Source: Whitmania pigra
Taxonomy: Eukaryota; Annelida; Clitellata; Hirudinida; Haemopidae
Reading direction: 5' to 3'
NCBI GenBank assembly: GCA_021613335.1
Contig: JAJTWR010000260.1
Coordinates: 1,196,001-1,260,000 of the forward strand
DNA length: 64,000 nt
Part shown: positions 52,826 to 64,000 of the stretch, piece after piece
Numbering within the stretch: the first letter of the stretch is position 1
Layout of the letters: each line of letters opens with the position of its first letter
Made by a program: the position numbers and the translations under genes
The notes under the pieces: model-generated
The model's input: only the letters and a program-made list of their open reading frames with translations
Told to the model about the DNA's origin: nothing
Database searches by the model: none

Positions 52826-55800
52826 ATGTCCACTAAGACAGAAATCGACGACTCATTATATAGGTTGTTTTACTGATTATAACCTTAAATATATAAAGGA
52901 GTATTTCATGCTTTTTTCAGCCGTCAGCGATATGTCTTGGGTGACACAGCTATGCACAAACTTGCTGCTTCAAATGTTTTCTTGTTTGGCTTAAATGGAG
53001 TTGGAGTGGAGATTGGTAATTGAGCTTATTATTTTCGTTTTTTTCTGTTTATAAATTGATTGACATTGATGCAATTATGTAAGAAAATATTTAATTTTAA
53101 TTCAGCAAAGAACCTAATTTTGGCTGGAGTCAAGGTTTGCTTGTTTGCTTCATGTTTTTTGAGTTCCAAATTACATTCATTTCAATTTATCTTTTTCTTT
53201 GCAGTCTGTCACCATTCATGATATTTCCCAAGTTTCAGAAAGTGACATGTCATGTCAGTTTTATGTTAAGGAAGAAGATATTACTTTAGCTAAATCTAGG
53301 TTTGTTGCACTCTCATTCTGATATGGGATATTCACTATGTATGCTTAAAATATCTGGTCTTCATTTGCACATTAAATTTTAAAACTTAAGTGATACTTGT
53401 AAGGATATGAAAATTCTATTGTTGAAGTGACATTCTAAGTCTGGTGAAAATTTGGTTACACGCCAGAGTATTAATTTTGCGAATATTATTACTTTTATAT
53501 TTCAGAGGTCGGGCAAGCTTGGAAAGACTTGCAGAGCTAAATGTTTACGTGAACGTTAAGTTACACGAAGAGGCTGTCGATGAAAAATCAAATTTTGAGT
53601 TTTTGGCTGATTTTCAGGTTGTTATTTGGGTATTAAATAAAAGTAGTTATTAGTTGGCAAATATTATTAGACAACACACCAACATAAGCTTTTATCTGAG
53701 CATTTGCATTTCTTTCAGTGTGTTGTTATGACTGGCTGTTCTCTTGAGCTGCAACTGAAGGTCAACAACTTTTGCAGACAGCAGTCACCTCAGATAAAAG
53801 TAATAAAAATGGATTTTCATCTGTCAACTAATTTATTCATTCAAATTTCATTTAATTTATTCATTCATTTTAAGTTTATCACTGCTGATGTATATGGCTT
53901 GTTTTGCTGGACTTTCTGTGACTTTGGAGATGAGTTTGAAGTGATTGATCAGGATGGTGAGGAGTCAAAGGAGATCCTCGTTGGCAGCATAACCAAGGTT
54001 TCTGAGTTTTATTCATCGACTCGTTCATTGCATACATTTGTAGAATGTACGACTACATGTAAAGAGTGTAAGACTACACGTCTGAAGTATATAAGATTAA
54101 ACATCTAAAGACTAATTCCAATGCAACCAGTCCAACCCTGGCGTGGTAACAACTGCTGACTCGATAATGCACGGACTTCAAACTGGAGACGTCGTCACCT
54201 TCCAAGAACTAACTTCGATGAAGTCTCTCGATGGCGCCTTTGTGCCCGTGACCGGTGTGCATTTGCATGGTTTCTTGTTACTGTAACTCGTAGACTTTCT
54301 ATTTGCATTAGATTATCTAAGTAATGAATCGTAATAAGCGCTAAACAATAAAGTGTAATTGATATTATTGTTTGTTATTATTACTACTGTCATTACAAAC
54401 ATCGTTTGTTTCAAAATAATTTCAGTTCTGACTCCATTTTCCTTCTCCATCGTGGACACGACCCCTGACCATTTCAGCAATTTCACTGGGAGAGGAATTG
54501 TGAAGAGAGTGAAGACCAAGAGTCTTGTTTGCTTTGTGAGTATTTTTATATTTTGTTGTTTTAAATAATTTTAATTGATTTCAAATTTATTAAATCGATT
54601 ATGGCATTTCTGGAACAACTTAAATAAATTCTGTTTTAGTTTGTGGAGCATAATTTTATGATTTTGAATAACTTATTTTAACATGATTTGAAATTTTTTG
54701 TGAAATTGAGATTCCTAAATTGTCAGCTTTGTAAGAGTTTTTATTTTAAGTGAACAATTTGTTGTAACAACTTATAAAACGTTGTTATTATTGTAAGTAG
54801 AGGATATATTATAATAACTTTTGAATCATTGTCATTTCTTCAGAAATCTCTCGAGCAATCTCTAAAGCAACCCTCTTTAATTGTTCCCGATTTTGGCAAA
54901 CCATCCTCGCCAATGAGCATCTTCAATGGAATGACCACCATGCACACATTTCTGAGATCACACAACAGGATGCCTCAACCTTGGTCTGCAAATTATTTTG
55001 TTCTCATATTTTGACATGAATCAATAATAATAATGATAATAATAATAATAATAATAATAATAGTAGTAGTAATAATAATAATAATAATAATAATAATAGT
55101 AATTGTAAGAAGAGTTATGGCTACAATAGTGCTGCTGATGATTTGAGTTGGTTAAGCCACTGTTTATAATTTTCATCATTTTGTAAGACCTCATGTGAAC
55201 AATTGTTATGGGTTACTGTCATGAGGTTTTTACAAAACACAACGTTATCCTTATAATGTTGATCTTATAACTTAGTTAATAACTAAGGACAAAAAAGTCA
55301 CTTTAAGTAAATTATGACTAAAGAAAGCAAATTGGTTTATTGTCCACGTGTCCCTGAAGTTGTCTTTTGATTCGTTAAGGAACGACGAAGATAGCAAACT
55401 GTTTCTCTCGATGGCCGAAGACATTTTTAAACAAAAGGGCCAGGTGATCCTTCCATATATTCCTACTTTTACTTCTATCGAAAAACAATAATTAAAGATT
55501 TAATTTTAATTTCCAGGACTTTGGTGACTTGGAAAAGTTGGTGATGGAATGTTTGTCTTTCACCTGTCGAGGATGTTTCCCCCCTCTTTGTGCTTTCCTT
55601 GGAGGAGTTTCGGCTCAGGAAGTCCTTAAAGCTCTCTCGGGTAAATTCGAGCCTCTGCAGCAATGGGTCTGTTACTTGTTTCGATAATCATTTTATTTAT
55701 TAACCGTTAGCGACTAGCTTATTATTAATTAAGCTTTAACGACGTAGCAATAGAATATGGACTTTAAATGAAATGTGTTTGCAGTTGCTTCTCGACGTCG

Positions 55801-58800
55801 TAGAAGTTGTCCGAGGTTCGAGTCCGAAAGACTTTGCGAACTACCAGCCTCTGTGAGTTACAATCTATTATATTCTTTTGTAATATTAGTTCATAGCTTT
55901 TTATAATCCTAGATCAGTATAACATATTGCTAATACATTTGCATGTTAAGGTATTATCGGATAACTTGTGAAATAGTAACCTCTCATTAAAACCACGAAC
56001 AGGGGCGACAGATATGATGACCTTCGCATCTGCATCGGTGAGGAGCTCTGCAAACGACTCAGAGATGCAAAGATCTTCATGGTAGCATTATTTTAATTAG
56101 TCAAAATGTAACTTATCCGGTTAATTAATTAATGTTCGCTTTAATCGTTCATTAATTGAGTGCATCATTTGATCTCAAACTACAATGACAACAAAATTTT
56201 CCAATCATATGATTCCTTAATTTGTAAAGAATCGAGTGATTATACAAAATAATTGGCTAATAATAACTGCTTCTACTTTTAGGTTGGTTGTGGAGCCATA
56301 GGATGTGAACTGCTGAAGAATTTTGCTCTCCTTGGCATTGGATGCGACTCAGGATTGGTAACTTAAGTGACATCTGCACATTCATTCTTCAAATTACTCT
56401 TACTTAATTATTCTAAAGAGCTCTCAATGTTGACAAAATATTGATGAAATCATTGCTATCATTTTGTGTTATAACTTTACAGTAATGGTCAACAGGATTT
56501 AATTGTAATGTCATTTATATAGAGCCATATAGTGTTAGAGGTTCTTCTTGTAACCATTTACATATCACTCCTTCCCAAGGGCGCTGGCGGCAGTGCAGGC
56601 TGGGTTTCGAACACGACACATTGCAACTGTTGCCATTCTGCTAACCTGCATGCCAGTGGATGCATCAACATATTCATACATTAACATTAATCACTACATT
56701 ACTGAGTTGTTGTTGTCGTTAAAAGGTGATAGCGACTGACAACGACCTCATCGAAAAGTCCAATTTGAATCGACAGTTTTTGTTTCGATCGGAACACATT
56801 CAGGTAATTCGATGATGTTCTGTTGGTTCTCTTGACTTAATTGTCGCTCATTCTGTTTCCTTCTTCTTTGCAGAAGCCAAAGAGCGTTGTTGCGGCATCG
56901 TCAACTCTTCAAATAAATCCAAGTAATTCTCGTGTCTTTAACTTTTAAGTGTTTCACACTTAGCAATTAATTTTAATTTAAACGTTGAATTTTTTATTTC
57001 TCTCAGAGATGAACATCCTGGCCCAACAGCACAAAGGCATGCAATCTTTCATTTGAAGGTCATGTTTATAGAGAAGTAAATGTCAAATTCTATCCTTTTG
57101 CAGTGGGTTGGGAAACGGAGGCGGAAGTTTACCCCGACACGTTCTACAAACAGTTGGATGTCGTCGTCAATGCACTCGACAATGTCGAAGCACGAAGATA
57201 CGTGGACCGGTGCTTGTTTTAATCTTCTGATGTTGATGCTTTGGTGATGCTGACAACATCGATCATGTTGTTTAAAACTTTCAGTCGATGCGTTTCCAAT
57301 CAAAAACCACTCCTGGAGTCGGGAACCTTGTCCACGAAGGGTCACGTGCAGGTCATCGTACCATTTGAGACCGAGTCATACAACAGCCAGGTTTGCTGTT
57401 TCTTTTCGCTAACTGGTTTTTGGCATCTTTGGTTGTTGTAGTTTTTCATTGTCCAATTAGCTTCTGTCAGATTCAATAGATGCTTGAGAAGTGCATGTGT
57501 GGTATTGTATGTATAATCGATCTCATGGATATTATTGTTATTACTATTAATAATGTTATTATTTAAGATGTTGTGTAATGATAATTAACTTAATTTTATG
57601 ATGATTTCATTTGAAAGAATGATCCTGATGACAGTCAGGACGTTCCCTACTGCACTTTGAGATCATTCCCTGCCAACATGGAGCACTGCATCGAGTGGGC
57701 CAGAGATAAGGTTGGAAGTCAATTCTTATTTAGATAAGAGTGGCAAATCATTTTACAATCTATAAATTATTATTTTATTTTTGTCATAAAAATGCAACTA
57801 ATAATAATTTCTGATGTCGATCATTCAACATTCGGTTAATCTATTGCAGTTTGAGATGATATTTGTGCAAAGAGTTAGTCTGTTCAATGAGTTCTGGAAG
57901 AAATACTCACCCATGGGAGTTGAAGATGTTAGTCATTGTCATGTTGTTAGTTATTATTTTAAAATAATATTTTTACAATTTATTTATGGAATGGTGGATG
58001 TATTTATCATTGTTGGTGCCATTTATATATGAACAATTCATGACATTATAGTTAACTGCAATTTAGTTATCTGCAATTATTATTATTACTATAATTATAT
58101 TAATGATTTTCAGTGCCTAAAGAAGGGCTTAAGCATCAACCACTGCAAAATGGCCTGCAAGATGGCATGCAATCTCCCATGCACCTGGCAGGAATGCATT
58201 TCATTGGCCAGAATTTGCTTTGAGAAGTGGTTCAATTTCAAAGTAAGTTTGCAAAGTAATCTTTTAATAATTCATTAACTGCAGAAATGATTAAATGATT
58301 ACTTAATTCGCTAGGATAAATATTTTTTAATTTGCAATGAATGAATATAATTATGATTATATTTGTTTATGTTTATATTTATTATATTATATTTATATAT
58401 TATGTTTATGTTTGTTTCAGCCAAAAGACCTTCTTCTGCAATTCCCCCTCAACACAACGTTGGAGGACGGATGTGAGTCGAATCTTGCTTGTTTTTGATC
58501 AATTTATTGATTTATAATTAATTATCTTATTTCATTAATATTTAATTCATAAACCTGGCATATTTTACATTTTTTAGCACCATTCTGGCAGCTTCCCAAA
58601 CGGCCACCATCTCCAATTACATTTGATCCTTCATGCCCTTTGTATGTTGACTTGATGTATATTTGTGTGCTGATGTACGTTCACTGTGAATATGAAATAA
58701 TAGATCATAAGAATTAAATATTTCTTGTTAATTAATATTATTAATTGGTTAGTTTTAATTAACTGTTAATATTTATTTGTTTCAGTTACTCTCACTAGAA

Positions 58801-60551
58801 TAGGTCAATTAAATTTTTGCAAAATACGTATTATTGGCAATGAATTAGCGCACTTTCCTCCGATCGAGACCCATTATAATTATTAGAACAGGTTATTTAC
58901 AATATTTTTCATCCGATTCAGGCACATGACATTTGTACTTTCCTATGCGAAGCTGATGGCTTCCATCAGTGGCTTGAAAGTGGATGTGAATGTAAGTAAG
59001 ATATTCACTTGGATAAACTCGTGCTCACCTCAAATGACGATTGTTTTTATTTATTTTTGTGGAGCAGGAATCTGTTCTGGATGCAATCTCAAGAACAAAT
59101 GTTCCAACTTTTGAGCCAAAAAATAAAGTTAGAAAATAATTTGTCAAAAATTTTCAAAATCACAAAATTATTGCTTTCTTTTACTCTGCAGCAAGTTGAA
59201 ACTGATGAAAGTGCTCCCAAGCCACAAAAGGAGGAAGTACACAATGAGGTTGAAGTTCAAATCAACCTCGACCGACTCAAGCAGATCATCAACAAGTTTG
59301 CTGATGGGGGTTAGAAGGCGACATTTCTCATGGAATGATTGAACATTAAAATTCATGAATTTAAAACGGCTGTTGCATGTTGAATATATTAATATTCAAT
59401 ATGTTACATTAATTGTTGTTGTGTGTTAAATATATTTAAATTCAAAATGTTACATTCATTTTTTTTTAGGGCCCCCTCAACTCAATCCAGAAAGATTCGA
59501 AAAAGACGATGATTCGAATGGACACATCGACTTCATTGCCTCAACTTCTGTAATTAGCCTTTGGATTGTTATGTGATACGTAAATTATCTAAAATGTATT
59601 TATTTCCAATTTTCAAGGAGATTACGTTGAATTTAAATTGTTTTAGTAGAATTTATTGAAATGATTTATTTCAGAATTTGAGGGCTGCAGTGTATGGTAT
59701 TGCAGCAGAGGATAGGCTGCAAATTAAGAGAATAGCAGGGAGAATTGTTCCAGCCATTGCCACAACCACTGCAGCCATATCTGCTCTGGTGAGTCTGAGG
59801 AATCCCTTTTTTGTGCAACATTCTAAGATCTGAGATTTTAAAGATCTCTTCATGTCTTTTTCTAGGTGACTGTAGAGCTAATAAAGATCATAAAACAAGT
59901 GCCCCCTCAAGACTATAAGAATGCCTTCCTCAATTTGGCAAAGAACATTTATGTCCTTTCGGAACCAGGAGCTGTCGTAAAGAAATGCATGAAGTGAAAC
60001 CTTTTTTTCTTATTCTTCTACAAGTGGTCGAGTTTGAATCAAATCCGTTCATCATTTCAGGTCTGGAGCTGTTATCTCGATTTGGGATAAATGGGAAATA
60101 ACTGGCAACTCAAAAATGACACTGGAGCAATTTATGAAATCAGTCAAAGTCAGTAATTACTAATTTTATTTAGCTTTTCTGCTATGTAACTGTTTTTAGC
60201 TTCCATTTTCCAAACAAATGTTTTTTTCTGTCCAAACAGATGAAGTACAATGAAGAACCTACATTCATTGTACAAGGGACCAAACTTTTGTTCAGCTCTG
60301 ACATGCTCAGTTTGCACAAGAAGAGATTGCATCAAAAGTGAGCAGAATTTTAGTGTCTGTATCATTTGGATCAGAACATTTTGCCATATGATTGCAATTC
60401 CAGGATGTCATCCTTGCTGAAAATAGTTCCAAAAAAACCGTACGTGGATTTGGTGGTTTCATTCAAGGGAGACGTTGGTGCAGATGGTTGTGCAGAAGAT
60501 GAGAGTGGACCAGAATTCAGATATTACCATGGAACCACAACAGAGAATTAA
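52826..60551 (+). CDS. UBA6: Ubiquitin-like modifier-activating enzyme 6 (E1)
   Basis: E1 enzyme: adenylates ubiquitin (in vertebrates also FAT10), carries it on a cysteine and passes it to an E2, notably USE1/UBE2Z. I mapped 33 exons whose phases all agree, from 52826-52863 ([12 protein letters not shown]) and 52921-53015 ([12 protein letters not shown]) to 60404-60551 ([13 protein letters not shown]); 1,003 residues versus 1,052 in human. First adenylation half: [22 protein letters not shown]. Active adenylation half: [18 protein letters not shown] (56283-56357), [31 protein letters not shown]. Catalytic cysteine: PYCTLRSFP, codon 57651-57653, near residue 596. Then [34 protein letters not shown] and the C-terminal ubiquitin-fold domain ([10 protein letters not shown]). 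The N-terminal [19 protein letters not shown] and the overall match favour UBA6 over UBA1. One intron starts with GC (57037). Confidence 0.97.
55021..55101. repeat. (AAT)n microsatellite in a UBA6 intron
   Basis: ATAATAATG triplets with AGT variants between the exons ending 54983 and starting 55380. Confidence 0.93.
56497..56645 (-). repeat. SINE copy in a UBA6 intron
   Basis: Read on the minus strand: GTGTTCGAAACCCAGCCTGC, ACTGCCGCCAGCGCCCTTGG, then a more decayed tail (GTGATATGTAAATGGTTACA; CTCTATATAAATGACATTAC). The head extends to about 56645 (GCATGCAGGTTAGCAGAATG). It lies between the exons ending 56357 and starting 56726. Confidence 0.88.
57037..57103 (+). other. GC-AG intron of UBA6
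   Basis: CACAAAG|GCATGC...CTTTTGCAG|TGGGTTGG, 67 nt. It joins LAQQHK to [10 protein letters not shown] with phase 1 on both sides. The next GT lies after an in-frame TGA, so no GT donor works. Confidence 0.85.
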
Positions 60552-61482
60552 TCAATTCATTTACCCAGACATTATGGGTGGAAATACTTTGGCCATCTTT
60601 GAAATCTTTATAATTAGTGATTTTTCATTTTCAAACTCTCTCATCAAGGGTCTAATATTCATTACGATCAATTTGAAAATAAATTTACAGTTGTTCACCA
60701 GTAATACATAATTATTAAATATTCCATCAAAAAAAACATTGGGTTTTATGCTCGGAATTAATCGGAATTCTGACGAATGCAAAAGAGTTATGAGTTATTA
60801 TATCACTGCTTTACAATTTCTCATATAAGTGAGCAAATTTCTGTCAGGATATGTTTAGTGAGACATCTTTTGCAGTTGGTAGTGAATTCCATATAGGGTC
60901 CAGTGTGGTTCCACCTTATAATTCCTAGCAATGAATATAGTTCCTTATATAAATTTCTCTCATCCTCCTGGAAAAAAATATTTGCTGGCTCAGGTGCCTT
61001 AAACATGGGGCTCAAACAGACTCAGAGATGCAACGCGTCTTCAGTCGCTTGACACAGGTGATTTTATACATCTACAGCAATGAGATACCTGAGAGGAATA
61101 GAGTTGATGTGACCAGTTATGTTTTATCTAAGAAAATGAATCAGATCTATTTCAATCTATTTTTTATATTTTATTTCAATAAATTGCAACTTTTGTTGGA
61201 TTGATTATGGCTTGATTTGCTTTTATTTTATCTAGGACTTACTTTTTCTGCTCCTTGCACATTTTACATTAAATCTTAAATTGACCCCAAAAAGCAGATC
61301 AAGTATGCTATAGGATTACATACTGTTAGTCAAATGATATAATACGTATTAAAGTAATGTAGCAACGTGAGATGCTACTGTGTGATCACCACCAAGGCGA
61401 TTGTCACCACCTTGTGTTGGTGTACATTTATGTAAACCAAATATCACACCATTGAAATGCAAATAACTCTGAATCGCCTGAT
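60552..61482. other. Convergent intergenic region between UBA6 and MRM3
   Basis: AATAAA at about 60678 is the likely UBA6 polyadenylation signal. A minus-strand frame at 60821-61015 (ending TKHILTEICSLI) is open for about 60 codons but has no recognised relative or convincing partner exon. Nothing else seen. Confidence 0.5.
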
Positions 61483-62883
61483 CTATTTATTAGCAAATTG
61501 TCTCCTCATTTCATAAAGGATTATACTGCCACTGATGGCGGGTCCGAGTGTACCAAAATTTGGCATGGTTGTCAAATATGTTGTATTGAGAAGAGGATTA
61601 TCAATGAATTCATGTGATTCTTCGCAACCTATGATCAGCATGGAGTTTTTCTTGAAGTCTGTTCTGTCATACCTAATGACATTTCTTTGCTTGATCTGAC
61701 TGCTTCGAAGGCTTTGTGATTTGTCTGCAATGCTGTCCTTCAAGTCAATGATACAAACAGAACTGTAGTTGTGTGCATAGCCTTCAAGGATGTGTGAATT
61801 TGTCTTAATAACTGGCACATGGAAATGACCGCCCATTGCAGCCTTAAGAACCTTAGGACCCCATGGATCTGCAGTGCCTGAAGAAAATCAAAATTTCCCT
61901 AAATCATCGATTAAGTCATAAATTATTATGTGTATGAAAGATTTACTGCTGACATCATATCAAGCAATTTAACAAGCAGTTACAGAATTGGTTTAATTCA
62001 TCTAGCAGCACAAGTCTTTCTATAGGCAGGTACATATAAATCAACACATAAATTTCATCAGATTGTGAAAAAGCATTACTTTTAGTAACAAAAACTTTTT
62101 CAACCCCTGTTGCAGCAGCCGATCTTATCAATGTCCCCACATGTCCTTCATCCTCAATACCATCAAGAACTAAGGCTACAGGAAGGCTTGGTTTGTGTTT
62201 GCTAAAGTCCTTTGGCTGGTAGACCACAGCTGAATAAATTAACATTTAGAAAATGTGTTGCATGATTAACATGATATGAATTATATATGAATGAGTGGTA
62301 TTCAAAACATCAATACCAAGCAAGCCCGATGATTGCGTAGCTTCAGACCAAATCTTCATTTCTTTTTCATTTACATTGTATAAGTTTGTGTTTGGTGCCA
62401 ACTTTCTCAGAGGCAGCATGGCCAATATTTCTTTTCTTGTGAAATAGATGCAGCTGATGTTTGCATTGGTATTGATGGCATCAGTTATAAGTCTTACTCC
62501 TTCCAAAATTATTTTTGGATTTTTTATTTCCATATTCCTTCCTTTATGTGCTCTGTTTACATAATCCCTAATACATAAAGAAAAAGTTAGAAAAGTAAAG
62601 AATGTAAAGAACTACTTTTGAAAAAATACCCAAATCTCTCGTCTCCATCTTTCAAGAATTCATATTTCAAATTGTTGTCGTTTAATAAATTTAGTGGCAT
62701 CAGACGCCTCGTTTTATAAGCCAAAAGGTTATTAGATTTCTTTTTATGCAATTCCTTAGATTCGTCTACAGAAAGAACTGCTAACGGCCTTCTTATAAGA
62801 GGCTTCACATATCTTTTAGCACAAATCGTGCAGCTAGAAATGTTTGAAATATGTCTCGCCAAGCTCGAAAGCCAGAATGCCAT
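61483..62883 (-). CDS. MRM3: Mitochondrial rRNA methyltransferase 3-like (SpoU/TrmH family)
   Basis: In vertebrates MRM3 (RNMTL1) makes a 2'-O-methylguanosine in the 16S mitochondrial rRNA. Exons: 62630-62883 (MAFWLSSLARHISNISSC, basic amphipathic start suited to mitochondrial import), 62317-62567 (KIILEGVRLITDAI, the substrate-binding N-domain), 62080-62229 and 61483-61877 (stop TAA). Phases agree and give 349 residues; human has 420. A longer start at 62964 exists, but it falls in a repeat shared with 48.35 kb, so 62883 is preferred. SpoU motifs: VLDGIEDEGHVGTLIRSA, LIIGCEESHEF, TLGPAISGSIILYEMRRQ. WGPKVLKAAMGGHFHVPVI matches human AWEPKVLRAGMGAHFRMPII. Two family asparagines are replaced, His in motif 1 and Gly in motif 3, so activity is uncertain. 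Confidence 0.9.
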
Positions 62884-62942
62884 ATTCCTAGATAAAATTT
62901 GAACGATAAATGTAAACAAGCATAAACAGAAAAAAAAGTAAT

Positions 62943-62965
62943 GTTTTATTAACGTCCGTTGCATA
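62943..62965. repeat. Short dispersed repeat shared with 48.35 kb
   Basis: TTTTATTAACGTCCGTTGCA and the next bases match TTTATTAACGTCCATTTCAT at 48350. It contains the upstream ATG of the MRM3 frame, which argues against that start. Confidence 0.55.
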
Positions 62966-64000
62966 AAAGCATAAACATAACATTCGGTTGTTTATATCTA
63001 CATTATAACGCTGCTGATTTACAAAATATCAAAATAAATGTTAAATAAACTGATATAAAGTAGATGTTGAAATTAAAAAAAGCAAAACATTTATTGCTTC
63101 AAATTGAAAATGACTGCAGACTATAAATAGGCATTTAGTTTAGTTATTGGTGTGATTACATTTAGTTTTTAAAATTATTTATTAACTTAATTTTTCTAAT
63201 GTAGATTGGTTTATCGCACACTGGCCTTCCTAGATCAATGTGACCACTTAAAGTAATTTTAAGAATAAATAAACTTTATGTATATTATTTTAAATTAATT
63301 TTAGAATTAAAAGTTTGTTTTTTTAACAAAATAAAGTAAACAAATATAAAATGCTCCGTCGATATTAATAATTTAGTAATAAATTATTTTATTTGTAAAT
63401 ATTTACTAGTTCTGTTTTTTTTATATTTATTTTTGTACATTAAAATCATGTTCCTCCCTCACCCCATGCAATCCTTAGCTGATTTATTTCCTTTCGCAGA
63501 TCCTTGTGGGAGTGCTGCATTTGGTTTTCGATCGGTGTTATTTTATTTCCAGCAAATAAGCCGAGTGGCCTGGTTATTGTACTAAGCCATCGACTATTGC
63601 TGGATACATTGATATTGGCTGTGTGTATGGCGCAAAATGATTAGTTTGTGACCAAAGAAAAGCCATTGACAATAGTTCTGATGGACCCGCGTGATGTGAT
63701 TTCCGTGTTTCATATGAATTTATGATTCAGAATATTGATAACTGATGGGTTCTATTTTTAAGTTTTTATTCGGCTCTGTGAGGAAAATAGCTTGCTTAAT
63801 TTAGTGATGACATGCGAGATCCAACGCTGAGAGCCTAAATGATGTTTCTGCTATAGATTGTTGTCTCAAGTGATGTTTTACCGTGTTTCATATGATGAAA
63901 TGATTCAAACTTATTTATGCTGATGAGACTCCATTGACAGCATTTATCATTTTAATAGAATGTAAGTTGGCTTTCCCAAGAAATTGCGAGACGTTAGTAG
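62966..64000. other. Upstream of MRM3, no gene recognised
   Basis: AT-rich to about 63450, then more mixed sequence. A diverged direct repeat around CCGTGTTTCATATGA occurs at about 63702 and 63880 with similar flanks (TGATTCA), spaced about 180 bp. No reading frame of note. Confidence 0.5.

Noticed and set aside
62884..62964. Longer N-terminus for MRM3 from the ATG at 62964
   Set aside because: That stretch lies in a dispersed repeat and codes a hydrophobic, non-mitochondrial leader; the ATG at 62883 gives a typical targeting sequence.

Overview
The window is eukaryotic, and almost certainly from an invertebrate animal. Genes are split into many small exons with GT-AG introns, intron and intergenic sequence is AT-rich, and the proteins are animal families: a discoidin domain receptor tyrosine kinase, UBA6, RNF121, TMEM101 and MRM3. 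CR1-type, Tc1/mariner and hAT-like transposon remains and a SINE family are also present. No rRNA, tRNA, operon or CRISPR structure was found. I cannot name the phylum from sequence alone.

Layout. Bases 1 to about 15,100 (minus strand) hold most of a discoidin domain receptor (DDR) gene: signal-peptide exon, discoidin domain, DS-like domain, transmembrane segment, juxtamembrane region and the first two kinase exons. The rest of the kinase lies left of base 1 and the start codon lies right of 15,105. Its introns carry very large tri- and tetranucleotide arrays. Bases 15,106-31,300 are a desert of microsatellites, including an almost 1 kb AATG array, with one dead Tc1 element. From 30.9 to 35.4 kb there are relics of a CR1-like LINE and a DUF4371/hAT-like transposase, a SINE copy and one orphan reading frame. 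A six-exon leucine-rich-repeat gene lies on the minus strand at 37.0-38.8 kb.

From 40.2 kb on, the window is gene-dense: an unidentified helical-protein gene (+, 40.2-47.7 kb), RNF121 (+), TMEM101 (-), UBA6 (+, 33 exons mapped with consistent phases) and MRM3 (-). One intron of the unidentified gene holds a nearly complete CR1-like LINE that landed inside a SINE, with both halves of the SINE and a 5-bp target duplication still visible.

How the genes relate. RNF121 and TMEM101 are tail to tail with overlapping polyadenylation regions. TMEM101 and UBA6 diverge from a 470-bp shared upstream region. UBA6 and MRM3 converge. These are unrelated housekeeping functions (ubiquitin activation, ER/Golgi ubiquitin ligation, mitochondrial rRNA modification, membrane protein). 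The most unusual points are four GC-AG introns, all 58-69 nt long, in three genes; an MRM3 whose two conserved SpoU asparagines are replaced; and the SINE/LINE nest.
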